From an uncultured Sulfitobacter sp. (GTDB lineage: Bacteria > Pseudomonadota > Alphaproteobacteria > Rhodobacterales > Rhodobacteraceae), in contig CALAIJ010000176.1 of NCBI GenBank assembly GCA_937923365.1, positions 1-5,768 on the forward strand: 5,768 nt of DNA, written 5' to 3'. Under the pieces are notes generated by a model. It saw only the letters and a program-made list of their open reading frames with translations. It ran no database searches and was not told the origin of the DNA. The number at the start of each line of letters is the position of its first letter. Positions within the stretch are counted from its first letter, which is position 1. The position numbers and the translations under genes are program-made. This document shows positions 1-5,768 of the stretch, piece by piece.

Positions 1-2925
1 CACGAGGCGGAGTTGAAGCTGAACGGGGCCGAGACCAATCTGGCCCGTGTCGACGATGTCATCGAACAATTGGCCACACAACTGGCACAGCTTGCCCGTC
101 AGGCGCGCCAAGCGTCCCGCTACCGCGAGATTGGCGACCAGTTGCGCCGGACAGAAGGTATGCTGCTCTATCGCCGTTGGCGCGAGGCCGATGACGCCCG
201 TGCTCGGCTTGACGAAGAATTACGCGGACGCGTGACCGCCGCTGCGCAGGCGCAAGCGGTGGTCCAGCAGTCGGCCAAGGCGCGTGTCACTGCAGAGGAG
301 GCATTGCCCGCCTTGCGCGAAGAAGAAGCCATCGCTGCGGCGGTCTTGCAACGCCTTGTGGTCCAGCGCGATACGCTTGCCGATCAGGAAGCCCGCGCAG
401 AGGCTACGATTGAAACGCTCACCGGGCGTATCGCGCAACTGGCGCGGGACATCGAACGCGAAGGCGGCCTGAACAAGGACGCGGGCGAGACTATCGAGCG
501 GCTCGAGTGGGAAGCCCGCGAGTTGCAAAAAGCAGGCGAGGGTCATGGCGAGGCGCTTAGCAAGGCCGCCGAAGGCGCGCAGGAAGCGGCCACTGTGTTG
601 CAGGCCCGCGAATCTGATCTGTCGCAGCAGACCGAAGACGTGGCGCGACTGGCTGCGCGGCATGGCTCTGCGGAGCGTTTGTTGGAAGACAGCCGCACCA
701 CGCAAGCCAAGTCCGAGGCAGAGGCGCAAAAAGCGCAGGAGGCTGTCGTGCAAAGTCAGGCTGCCTTGGAGAAGGCCGGCGTTGATTTTGATACGGCGAA
801 AGCGGCAGAGCTTGCAGCGGTTGCCGCCGCCAGTCAGGCCGATGAGGCTTTGATCAAAGCCGAAGAGGCCCGCGCCGAGACGCAGTCCCGCGAGGCCGAT
901 GCCCGCGCCGAGCGGTCCGAGGCCGAGGGCGAAATGAATGCGTTGCGCGCAGAAGCAGGTGCACTGGCCAAACTTGTCGAACGCGAAACCGCAGAGGGTG
1001 GTCAGATTCTCGACCGTTTGCAGGTCGAGCACGGCTTTGAAAAGGCGCTGGGTGCCGCCCTCGCGGATGATCTGCGTGCGCCGCAAGTCGAGGCGGATGG
1101 ACCTTCAGGCTGGACCGCATTGCCGGGCTACGCTGCGCCGCAATCGCTGCCTGCAGGTGTCACACCGCTGACGGCGCATGTCTCTGTCCCTTCAGTGTTG
1201 GAGCGGCGCATGGGGCAGGTGGGCCTTGTCGATCCCGATGAAGGCCCCGCCCTTCAGGCCGCATTGCAGCCCGGTCAGCGGCTCGTGTCCACCGAAGGCG
1301 ATCTGTGGCGCTGGGACGGCTTCCGCGCATGGGCCGAGGATGCGCCGTCGGCAGCAGCCTTGCGTCTGCAACAGCTCAACCGTCTTGAAGTGCTCAAGCA
1401 ATCGCTGGAAAAAGCGACCCAGCGGGCCGAGGGTGCGCGTGCGGCCCACGATAGTCTGACACGGCTGATGGCCGAACAGACAGAGGCCGACAAGCGTGCC
1501 CGCGACGCCCGCCGTGATGCTGACCGTATGGTTGCCGACGCAGGCCGCGCGCTGAGCCGTGTCGAGGCGGATCGCAATCTGGCCGAAGGCCGTTTGGAAA
1601 GCCTCGGGCTTGCTGTGAAGCGTCACGAAGACGAAGCGATGGCCGCCCGTGGTCGCGTGCTGGAGGCCGAGCGGTCTCTGGCCGATCTGGGGGACCTCTC
1701 CGAGGCGCGCGCAGGGATCGAAGACCTGCGCATGACTGTAGAGGCCGCGCGGATCACGATGATGTCGCGCCGTTCCGCCCACGATGAACTGCGCCGCGAA
1801 GGCGAGGCGCGGGTCAAGCGCAGCCAAGAGGTCACCACCGAAATCAGCGGCTGGAAGCACCGGCTTGAGACCGCCGAGAAGCGCACCGCCGAATTGGTCG
1901 AGCGCAAGCAGACGTCCGAGGACGAGCTAAAGGAAGCCAGCGCTGCCCCCGCCGAGATTGCCGCCAAGCGCGAAGAGCTGGGCAGCGCCATTTCGGATGC
2001 GGAGGGCCGCCGTGCGGAGGCCGCAGACGCGCTTTCCACAGCCGAAGGCGCGTTGCGTGAAGCGACCTATGCAGAGCGCGAAGCAGAGCGTGCCGCATCA
2101 GAAGCCCGTGAGGCCCGCGCAAGGTCCGAAGCCCGCGCAGAGGCCGCCAAAGAAACGGTTGCCGCCGCCGCCGAGCGGATTGCCGAAGATCAGCAGGTCA
2201 CGCCCAACCAACTGCTGACGTCATTGGACGTGAACCCCGACCAGATGCCTGCCGCCGATGTGCTTGAGGCGGATGTGAACCGGCTCAAGCGGCAACGCGA
2301 TGCGCTGGGCGCCGTTAACCTGCGCGCCGAGGAAGACGCCAAGGAAGTGCAGGAAGAGCACGACAATCTGGTTGCCGAAAAGGCCGACCTCGAAGAAGCG
2401 ATCCGCACGTTGCGCTCCGGCATTGCCAGCCTTAACCGCGAGGGCCGCGAGCGTCTGCTCACCGCCTTCGAGCAGGTCAATTCCAACTTTACGCTGCTGT
2501 TCACGCACCTCTTTGGCGGCGGTGAGGCCAATCTGGTCATGGTCGAATCCGATGACCCGCTCGAGGCCGGTCTGGAGATCATGTGCCAGCCCCCCGGCAA
2601 GAAACTCAGCACGCTTAGTCTGCTGTCCGGTGGCGAGCAGACCCTCACAGCGATGGCGCTGATCTTTGCCGTGTTCCTCGCCAATCCAGCGCCCATCTGT
2701 GTGCTGGATGAGGTCGACGCGCCGCTGGACGATGCCAACGTCACGCGGTTCTGTGACTTGTTGGACGAGATGTGCCGACAGACTGATACACGCTTTCTGA
2801 TCATCACGCACCATGCTGTCACAATGGCGCGCATGGACCGGCTGTTTGGTGTGACCATGGCCGAACAGGGCGTGAGCCAATTGGTGTCTGTCGACCTGAA
2901 GAAGGCCGCGACGATGGTTGCCTGA
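1..2925 (+). CDS. smc: Chromosome segregation protein SMC, C-terminal ~974 residues (5' partial)
   Basis: SMC is an ATPase that, with ScpA/ScpB in most bacteria, folds and resolves the newly replicated nucleoid. The reading frame is open from base 1, so the start and the N-terminal head with Walker A lie upstream; roughly 170-180 residues are missing if the full length is near the usual 1150. Counting codons from base 1, a first Ala/Glu/Arg-rich coiled-coil arm spans about 1-339, a short hinge about 340-444 (ending in the WRWDGF motif), and a second arm about 445-770. The C-terminal head opens at GAVNLRAEED (codon 770). It carries the ABC signature LSGGEQ (875-880), Walker B ICVLDE (899-904) followed by the D-loop VDAPLDDANV, and the H-loop ITHH (about 936-938). 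The two arms are near equal in length, as expected for an antiparallel rod. There is no frameshift. It stands alone on the plus strand, converging on the cob-linked operon. Confidence 0.97.
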   Translation, partial: HEAELKLNGAETNLARVDDVIEQLATQLAQLARQARQASRYREIGDQLRRTEGMLLYRRWREADDARARLDEELRGRVTAAAQAQAVVQQSAKARVTAEEALPALREEEAIAAAVLQRLVVQRDTLADQEARAEATIETLTGRIAQLARDIEREGGLNKDAGETIERLEWEARELQKAGEGHGEALSKAAEGAQEAATVLQARESDLSQQTEDVARLAARHGSAERLLEDSRTTQAKSEAEAQKAQEAVVQSQAALEKAGVDFDTAKAAELAAVAAASQADEALIKAEEARAETQSREADARAERSEAEGEMNALRAEAGALAKLVERETAEGGQILDRLQVEHGFEKALGAALADDLRAPQVEADGPSGWTALPGYAAPQSLPAGVTPLTAHVSVPSVLERRMGQVGLVDPDEGPALQAALQPGQRLVSTEGDLWRWDGFRAWAEDAPSAAALRLQQLNRLEVLKQSLEKATQRAEGARAAHDSLTRLMAEQTEADKRARDARRDADRMVADAGRALSRVEADRNLAEGRLESLGLAVKRHEDEAMAARGRVLEAERSLADLGDLSEARAGIEDLRMTVEAARITMMSRRSAHDELRREGEARVKRSQEVTTEISGWKHRLETAEKRTAELVERKQTSEDELKEASAAPAEIAAKREELGSAISDAEGRRAEAADALSTAEGALREATYAEREAERAASEAREARARSEARAEAAKETVAAAAERIAEDQQVTPNQLLTSLDVNPDQMPAADVLEADVNRLKRQRDALGAVNLRAEEDAKEVQEEHDNLVAEKADLEEAIRTLRSGIASLNREGRERLLTAFEQVNSNFTLLFTHLFGGGEANLVMVESDDPLEAGLEIMCQPPGKKLSTLSLLSGGEQTLTAMALIFAVFLANPAPICVLDEVDAPLDDANVTRFCDLLDEMCRQTDTRFLIITHHAVTMARMDRLFGVTMAEQGVSQLVSVDLKKAATMVA

Positions 2926-2978
2926 TGGCTGCGCGCGAAGGCTTAAGACACCGCGAGGATTTCACCTCTCGTTCGATC

Positions 2979-3002
2979 CGTGTCGCGCCACTTCGCGACG
3001 CG
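2979..3002 (+). other. GC-rich hairpin just downstream of smc
   Basis: Bases 2979-2987 (CGTGTCGCG) pair with 2994-3002 (CGCGACGCG) across the six-base loop CCACTT, giving nine pairs with one G-T wobble. It lies 53 bases after the smc stop codon. No T-run follows in either direction, so an intrinsic terminator is doubtful. It may instead protect the 3' end of the smc mRNA or help pausing for Rho. That role is inference. Confidence 0.4.
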
Positions 3003-3029
3003 AGGAGGTGATCGACCTAGAAACAAGTT

Positions 3030-3054
3030 CCGTAGGTTTGAACAAAACCTTCGG
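3030..3054. terminator. Candidate bidirectional terminator between convergent genes
   Basis: An imperfect inverted repeat: CCG-T-AGGTTT (3030-3039) pairs with AAACCT-T-CGG (3045-3054) around the loop GAACA, nine pairs with a single T-T mismatch. It lies between the smc stop and the rhodanese stop, where both transcription units must end. On the plus strand it is followed by GTAAAGATTTT and on the minus strand by AACTTGTTTC, so the T-tracts are weak and displaced. Position and dyad symmetry favour a terminator; the lack of a clean U-run keeps confidence moderate. Confidence 0.42.
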
Positions 3055-3101
3055 GTAAAGATTTTGCACACCCGCCGCGGCGCACTATGGCTAACGAAGA
3101 C

Positions 3102-3497
3102 CTACTTTGCGTCTTTACGCTCCACAGGTCCGCCCGCTTTTTCCCATCCGCCAAAGCCCTCTTTCAGATGTGCTGCCTCAAACCCCATGTCTTGCAAAGT
3201 GGCCACGGAAATGGCGGAACGCCAGCCGGATGCGCAGTGAAAGACGAACTTCTTGTCCTGGGCAAAGACTTCTTTGAAATAGGGGCTGTCTGGATCCACC
3301 CAGAATTCCAGCATGCCGCGCGGGCAGTGAAAAGCACCCGGAATTGATCCTGTCCGTTCGCGTTCGCGAGGGTCGCGCAGGTCCACGATCTGTACCGATG
3401 GGTCATCGACCATAGCGATCCCGTCTGCGGTCTCGATTTCTTCGATACGCGCGCGGGCAGCGGCGACCATTTCAGCGGCAGAGGTTTTGAGGGCCAT
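3102..3497 (-). CDS. Single-domain rhodanese-like protein
   Basis: A 131-residue cytoplasmic protein formed almost entirely of one rhodanese domain. Such proteins carry sulfur as a persulfide on a catalytic cysteine and pass it to a thiophilic acceptor; the donor and acceptor here are unknown. Visible elements are the VDLRDPRER strand and loop (residues 38-46), GSIPGAFHCPRGML (50-63), the active-site loop CASGWRS (88-94) with Cys88 as the nucleophile and the expected Arg93, and the C-terminal GFGGWEKAGGPV (114-125). There is no signal peptide. A second cysteine, Cys58, lies in the HCPRGML segment. The ATG start at 3495-3497 is supported by the Shine-Dalgarno AAAGGA seven bases upstream and by the short N-terminal helix before the domain. 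It is the last gene of the minus-strand run, 12 bases behind the lytic transglycosylase. The family is clear, the physiological role is not. Confidence 0.93.
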   Translation of the reverse strand: MALKTSAAEMVAAARARIEEIETADGIAMVDDPSVQIVDLRDPRERERTGSIPGAFHCPRGMLEFWVDPDSPYFKEVFAQDKKFVFHCASGWRSAISVATLQDMGFEAAHLKEGFGGWEKAGGPVERKDAK

Positions 3498-3504
3498 CAG
3501 GCAA

Positions 3505-3510
3505 TCCTTT
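3505..3510 (-). promoter_or_regulatory. Ribosome binding site of the rhodanese gene, fused to upstream stop
   Basis: On the minus strand the sequence reads TGAAAGGA, then seven bases, then ATG. The AAAGGA shares its first A with the TGA stop of the transglycosylase gene, so ribosomes finishing that gene sit on the next Shine-Dalgarno. This fixes the rhodanese start and suggests translational coupling. Confidence 0.75.
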
Positions 3511-4676
3511 CAGAGTTTCGACAATAAAGCGGCAGTCGGCCAGCCGTCCACAGGCAGGCCAAGACGGGCTTGTTCTGCACGTACCGCCGCGCGGGTGCCA
3601 GAGCCCAGAATGCCATCAATTTTGCCCACGTCATGCCCAAGCGCTTGCAGTTTTGACTGCAATTGCTTCATCGCCGCCCCTTCAAGGCCAGCCTCGGGCG
3701 TGCCCGCATCATAGACCTTTGCGCCGCCCAGACGGGTTGCGAAATAGGCGGCCGTCAGAACGTAGGTAAAGCTTTGGTTCCAGTCAAAGTAGACGTTGAA
3801 GTTGGGATAGGCGAGGAAAGCGGGACCTTTGCGCCCCTGCGGAATGATGATGGAACCTGCAAGCCCGGTGTTCAACGCGCCATTGCGCGCCTCTACGCCC
3901 ATCGCTTGCCAGTCTGTCACGGGTTTTGTTGTGCCCAGACCCGTTTGGGACCAGTCAAAGTCAGCGGGCAAAGACACTTCGGCCAGCCAAGGTTCGTTCG
4001 CCCGCCAACCCAGTGATTGCAACATCTTGCCGCCTGACATCAGCGCATCCGCAGCAGAGGACTTGAGGGAGACTTTCCCGTCGCCATCCCCGTCCACGCC
4101 GTTTTCAAGAATATCGCGGGGCAGCATTTGCACCATGCCGATCTCGCCCGCCCAAGCGCCCGTCGTGGTGGCAGGATTGAAGTTCCCTTTCGCGAAAAGC
4201 TCCAACGCGGCAAAAACCTGCGGGCGGAAAAGCTCGGGCCGGCGACAGTCATGGGAGAGCGTCACCAGCGCATTGGCTGTGTTGAAATCCCCCTGAAAGG
4301 TGCCGTAGTCCGTCTCGAACGCCCAGAAGGCCAGCAGCACGTTGCGGTCAACGCCATAGGTCGCCTCCACACGGTCAAAGACACTGTCGTAGCGTTGGCC
4401 GTTCGCGCGGCCTTTTGCGATGCGATCATTGGAAATCAGCCGACGGGAGAACTGCACAAAAGGCATCTGGAAGACGCCTTGTTTGCGGTCAGCGGCCAGA
4501 ACACGCGGGTCTTGCCGCAAGGAGGCAAAGAAGCGGTCCGCCGTTGCAGGGTCAACGCCTTCCGCCACCGCTTCGGCCTTGAGGTCCTTCACGAAAGCTG
4601 AAAAAGAGCCGCCGCAATTGGCGAAGGCAATGACAGGGGCAGCACAGAGGGCAGCAGCAAGGAAAAGGGAGCGCAT
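3510..4676 (-). CDS. Secreted lytic murein transglycosylase, MltB family (GH103) with C-terminal peptidoglycan-binding domain
   Basis: A 388-residue periplasmic enzyme expected to cleave the MurNAc-GlcNAc bond of peptidoglycan and leave a 1,6-anhydroMurNAc end. Residues 1-19 form a Sec signal peptide with likely cleavage after AFA. No lipobox is present, so unlike E. coli MltB it is probably soluble. The catalytic domain spans about 24-325. The probable catalytic acid is Glu121 in AFWAFETDYG, followed by NTANALVTLSHDCRR (132-146), GEIGMVQMLP (177-186) and the aspartate-rich loop VDGDGDGKVSL (194-204), which matches the EF-hand-like calcium loop of MltB/Slt35. A second helical unit at about 335-388 (LQSKLQALGHDVGKIDG, then GSGTRAAVRAEQ) is a PG_binding_1-type domain. 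Cys21 and Cys144 could form a disulfide. The ATG at 4674-4676 has a strong Shine-Dalgarno. It sits 12 bases after cobD and 12 before the rhodanese gene. The family is certain; the exact paralogue name is not. Confidence 0.95.
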   Translation of the reverse strand: MRSLFLAAALCAAPVIAFANCGGSFSAFVKDLKAEAVAEGVDPATADRFFASLRQDPRVLAADRKQGVFQMPFVQFSRRLISNDRIAKGRANGQRYDSVFDRVEATYGVDRNVLLAFWAFETDYGTFQGDFNTANALVTLSHDCRRPELFRPQVFAALELFAKGNFNPATTTGAWAGEIGMVQMLPRDILENGVDGDGDGKVSLKSSAADALMSGGKMLQSLGWRANEPWLAEVSLPADFDWSQTGLGTTKPVTDWQAMGVEARNGALNTGLAGSIIIPQGRKGPAFLAYPNFNVYFDWNQSFTYVLTAAYFATRLGGAKVYDAGTPEAGLEGAAMKQLQSKLQALGHDVGKIDGILGSGTRAAVRAEQARLGLPVDGWPTAALLSKL

Positions 4677-4681
4677 GGGTA

Positions 4682-4688
4682 TCCTTCT
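4682..4688 (-). promoter_or_regulatory. Ribosome binding site of the lytic transglycosylase gene
   Basis: On the minus strand AGAAGGA follows directly after the TAA stop of cobD and lies five bases before the ATG at 4676. It is the strongest Shine-Dalgarno in the window, supports the chosen start, and again joins stop, Shine-Dalgarno and start within a 12-base junction. Confidence 0.8.
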
Positions 4689-5600
4689 TTATGTCAGCAG
4701 GCCGATCAACAGGGTCACGCCCAGCATCACGCCCCAAGCCTGCCAGAGGCGCGTGATGGCAGCGTCAATTGCGGCAGGGCCAATGGCGCGCTCCCCCGTG
4801 CCGTTGACCCATGCAAACTGCTGCATTTCGCCATCATAAGCACGTGGACCGGCAAGCGCCACATCAATGCTGCGCGCCATGGCAGCTTCGGGCCAACCCG
4901 CGTTCGGTGAGCGGTGCTGGCCTGCATCTGCGCGGATCGCAGTCAGTTGCGACATCACGCCCCCCGGAAGTGCGATCAGCACAGCGGTCAGGCGGGCGGG
5001 GATCAGGTTCAACAGATCGTCAAGGCGCGCTGCCGCCCAGCCGAATGCCGCATGGCGCGGCGTACGGTAGCCGATCATGCTGTCCGCGGTGTTCACCACC
5101 TTGTAGACCAGCAGTCCCGGCAGGCCCGCAACGGCGAACCAGAAGGCGGGCGCAATGACGCCGTCGCTCAGGTTTTCTGCCGCACTTTCGATGGCAGAGC
5201 GGGCAACACCTTCTGCGGGCATCTGGTCCGTGTCGCGGCTGACAATCATCGCCACGGCGCGGCGGCCTTCGGATAAGGACTGTCGCAGGCCATCTGCCGC
5301 GGCCCGCACGTGGTCAACCAGTGACCGTTGTGCGAGCAGGATCGCCACTGCAAGGATCTCCAGAGGCCATCCAAAGAGGCTTAGACAAAAGCCGATGAGG
5401 GCCGCGGTGAGGACAAGACCCGCAATCGCCAGGATACCCTTGGCGCGCTTCATGGACCCCGTGTTGAACCGGGCGTCGCACCAGCCCACCGCGCGGCCCA
5501 TCAGAACCGCAGGATGCGGTACCCTGCGCCACAGCCATTCGGGCTCTCCCATCACCGCGTCTAGCAGGAGGGCTGCCGCCAGAACCCAAAGACTGGTCAC
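4689..5600 (-). CDS. cobD: Adenosylcobinamide-phosphate synthase CobD (CbiB family)
   Basis: A 303-residue integral membrane enzyme of cobalamin synthesis. It joins (R)-1-aminopropan-2-ol phosphate to the f-propionate of adenosylcobyric acid, giving adenosylcobinamide phosphate. (This is CbiB in Salmonella naming, where CobD denotes the decarboxylase.) Family hallmarks are LLLDAVMGEPEWLW (11-24), PHPAVLMGR (28-36), the block AIESAAENLSDGVIAPAFW (136-154), YKVVNTADSMIGYR (166-179), RLDDLLNLIPARLTA (192-206) and SPNAGWPEAAMA (231-242). Hydrophobic membrane segments lie near 2-14, 57-75, 78-92, 148-166, 204-220 and 287-302. The GTG start at 5598-5600 is chosen because it overlaps the cobC stop as GTGA and gives the usual family N-terminus and length. 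No good Shine-Dalgarno precedes it (only GGAA about 11 bases upstream), so initiation probably depends on coupling with cobC, the preceding pathway step. Confidence 0.95.
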   Translation of the reverse strand: MTSLWVLAAALLLDAVMGEPEWLWRRVPHPAVLMGRAVGWCDARFNTGSMKRAKGILAIAGLVLTAALIGFCLSLFGWPLEILAVAILLAQRSLVDHVRAAADGLRQSLSEGRRAVAMIVSRDTDQMPAEGVARSAIESAAENLSDGVIAPAFWFAVAGLPGLLVYKVVNTADSMIGYRTPRHAAFGWAAARLDDLLNLIPARLTAVLIALPGGVMSQLTAIRADAGQHRSPNAGWPEAAMARSIDVALAGPRAYDGEMQQFAWVNGTGERAIGPAAIDAAITRLWQAWGVMLGVTLLIGLLT

Positions 5601-5768
5601 GCCAGCGCCCGTTCCAACTGGCCCCAGCGGTCCGGTGCGGGCAGCCCAAGGCGCAGCCAGCGCGGATTGTAAGGAAAGACGCGGCTCCAGACATGGTGGC
5701 GGGCCAGACGGTCCTGCCAGGCTTGTGCGCTGTCTACCTCGTAGAGACGAAAGAGCGTCGTGCCACCA
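5597..5768 (-). CDS. cobC: Threonine-phosphate decarboxylase CobC, C-terminal 56 residues (5' partial)
   Basis: Only the 3' end is present; the gene continues beyond base 5768. The frame reads GGTTLFRLYEVDSA, then WQDRLARHHVWSRVFPYN, then PRWLRLGLPAPDRWGQLE and the stop TGA at 5597-5599. This matches the C-terminal subdomain of CobC, a PLP-dependent class I/II aminotransferase-fold enzyme. Particular matches are the GGT-LFRL strand, WSRVFPYNP and LRLGLP-W segments. CobC decarboxylates L-threonine O-3-phosphate to (R)-1-aminopropan-2-ol phosphate, the substrate used by the CobD encoded next. The PLP-binding lysine and most of the active site lie outside the window, so activity cannot be judged. 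The stop overlaps the cobD GTG by four bases (GTGA). The only real alternative is another histidinol-phosphate aminotransferase-like enzyme, which the adjacency to cobD makes unlikely. Confidence 0.9.
   Translation of the reverse strand, partial: GGTTLFRLYEVDSAQAWQDRLARHHVWSRVFPYNPRWLRLGLPAPDRWGQLERALA

Noticed and set aside
13..15. TTG as the start codon of the smc reading frame
   Set aside because: The frame is open from base 1 and the first codons (HEAEL, then KLNGAETNL) match the interior of SMC after the N-terminal head. The gene simply enters the window from upstream.
861..2160. Repeated GCCCGCGCCGAG-like stretches in smc (about 861-935 and 2101-2150)
   Set aside because: These reflect Ala/Glu/Arg heptads of the coiled-coil arms in biased codons, not a DNA repeat array or recombination element.
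220..2858. Long minus-strand open frames opposite smc (220-1086, 1192-1860, 2190-2858)
   Set aside because: They lie wholly inside a well-supported gene and their compositions (Arg/Leu/Ala/Ser/Cys-rich) match no family I recognise. They are expected from the strong GC3 bias of smc.
3003..3013. AGGAGGTGATC resembling the complement of the 16S rRNA 3' end
   Set aside because: Only about 11 bases match, with no flanking rRNA sequence, and no start codon follows at a suitable distance. It is a chance Shine-Dalgarno-like string.
2980..3347. Plus-strand open frames at 2980-3240 and 3087-3347
   Set aside because: Both run antisense through the rhodanese gene, including its catalytic loop. The translations have no recognisable motif and no good ribosome binding site.
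3829..4601. Plus-strand open frames at 3829-4296 and 4128-4601
   Set aside because: They are antisense to the lytic transglycosylase, whose frame has signal peptide, catalytic and binding motifs. The antisense products are low-complexity shadows.
5314..5694. Minus-strand open frame in another phase spanning the cobC-cobD junction
   Set aside because: It overlaps the true cobC C-terminus and cobD N-terminus, both recognised by motif, and its own translation is featureless.
1..5768. A new defence, mobile or otherwise undescribed multi-gene system
   Set aside because: Every substantial reading frame is explained by known housekeeping or cofactor families. There are no direct repeats, integrase or transposase genes, or composition breaks.

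Overview
The window is GC-rich chromosomal DNA that looks like a marine alphaproteobacterium of the Rhodobacterales (Roseobacter group). This rests on the compact divergent SMC hinge, the cobC-cobD naming pathway of aerobic-type cobalamin producers, and the Ala/Arg/Glu-rich, G/C-ending codon use. The genus cannot be fixed from the sequence alone. All genes seen are housekeeping or cofactor genes. I see no mobile element, tRNA, rRNA, CRISPR array or defence system.

Layout: the left half (1-2925, plus strand) is the C-terminal five-sixths of the chromosome-organising ATPase SMC. It enters the window already in frame, so its N-terminal head with the Walker A motif lies upstream. A 176-bp intergenic region (2926-3101) follows and holds two hairpins but no convincing gene. 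The right half is a tightly packed minus-strand run, read right to left. It begins with the 3' end of cobC (5597-5768), then cobD (4689-5600, GTG start overlapping the cobC stop by 4 bp), a secreted MltB-type lytic murein transglycosylase (3510-4676), and a small single-domain rhodanese (3102-3497). The last two junctions are both 12 nt long, and in each a Shine-Dalgarno sequence follows directly on the upstream stop codon. The four genes are therefore probably one transcript with translational coupling.

Functionally, CobC makes aminopropanol phosphate from threonine phosphate, and CobD attaches it to adenosylcobyric acid. These are consecutive steps in building the lower-ligand arm of vitamin B12. 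The transglycosylase (peptidoglycan cleavage in the periplasm) and the rhodanese (cytoplasmic sulfur transfer) have no obvious link to B12 and appear to be passengers in the operon. The smc gene and this operon converge on the intergenic region, where a 25-nt imperfect inverted repeat is the best candidate for a shared transcription terminator.

The window does not hold an evident new biological system. The points most worth a second look are the shortened SMC hinge, the mixed-function operon with its repeated coupling junctions, and the structured convergent intergenic region.
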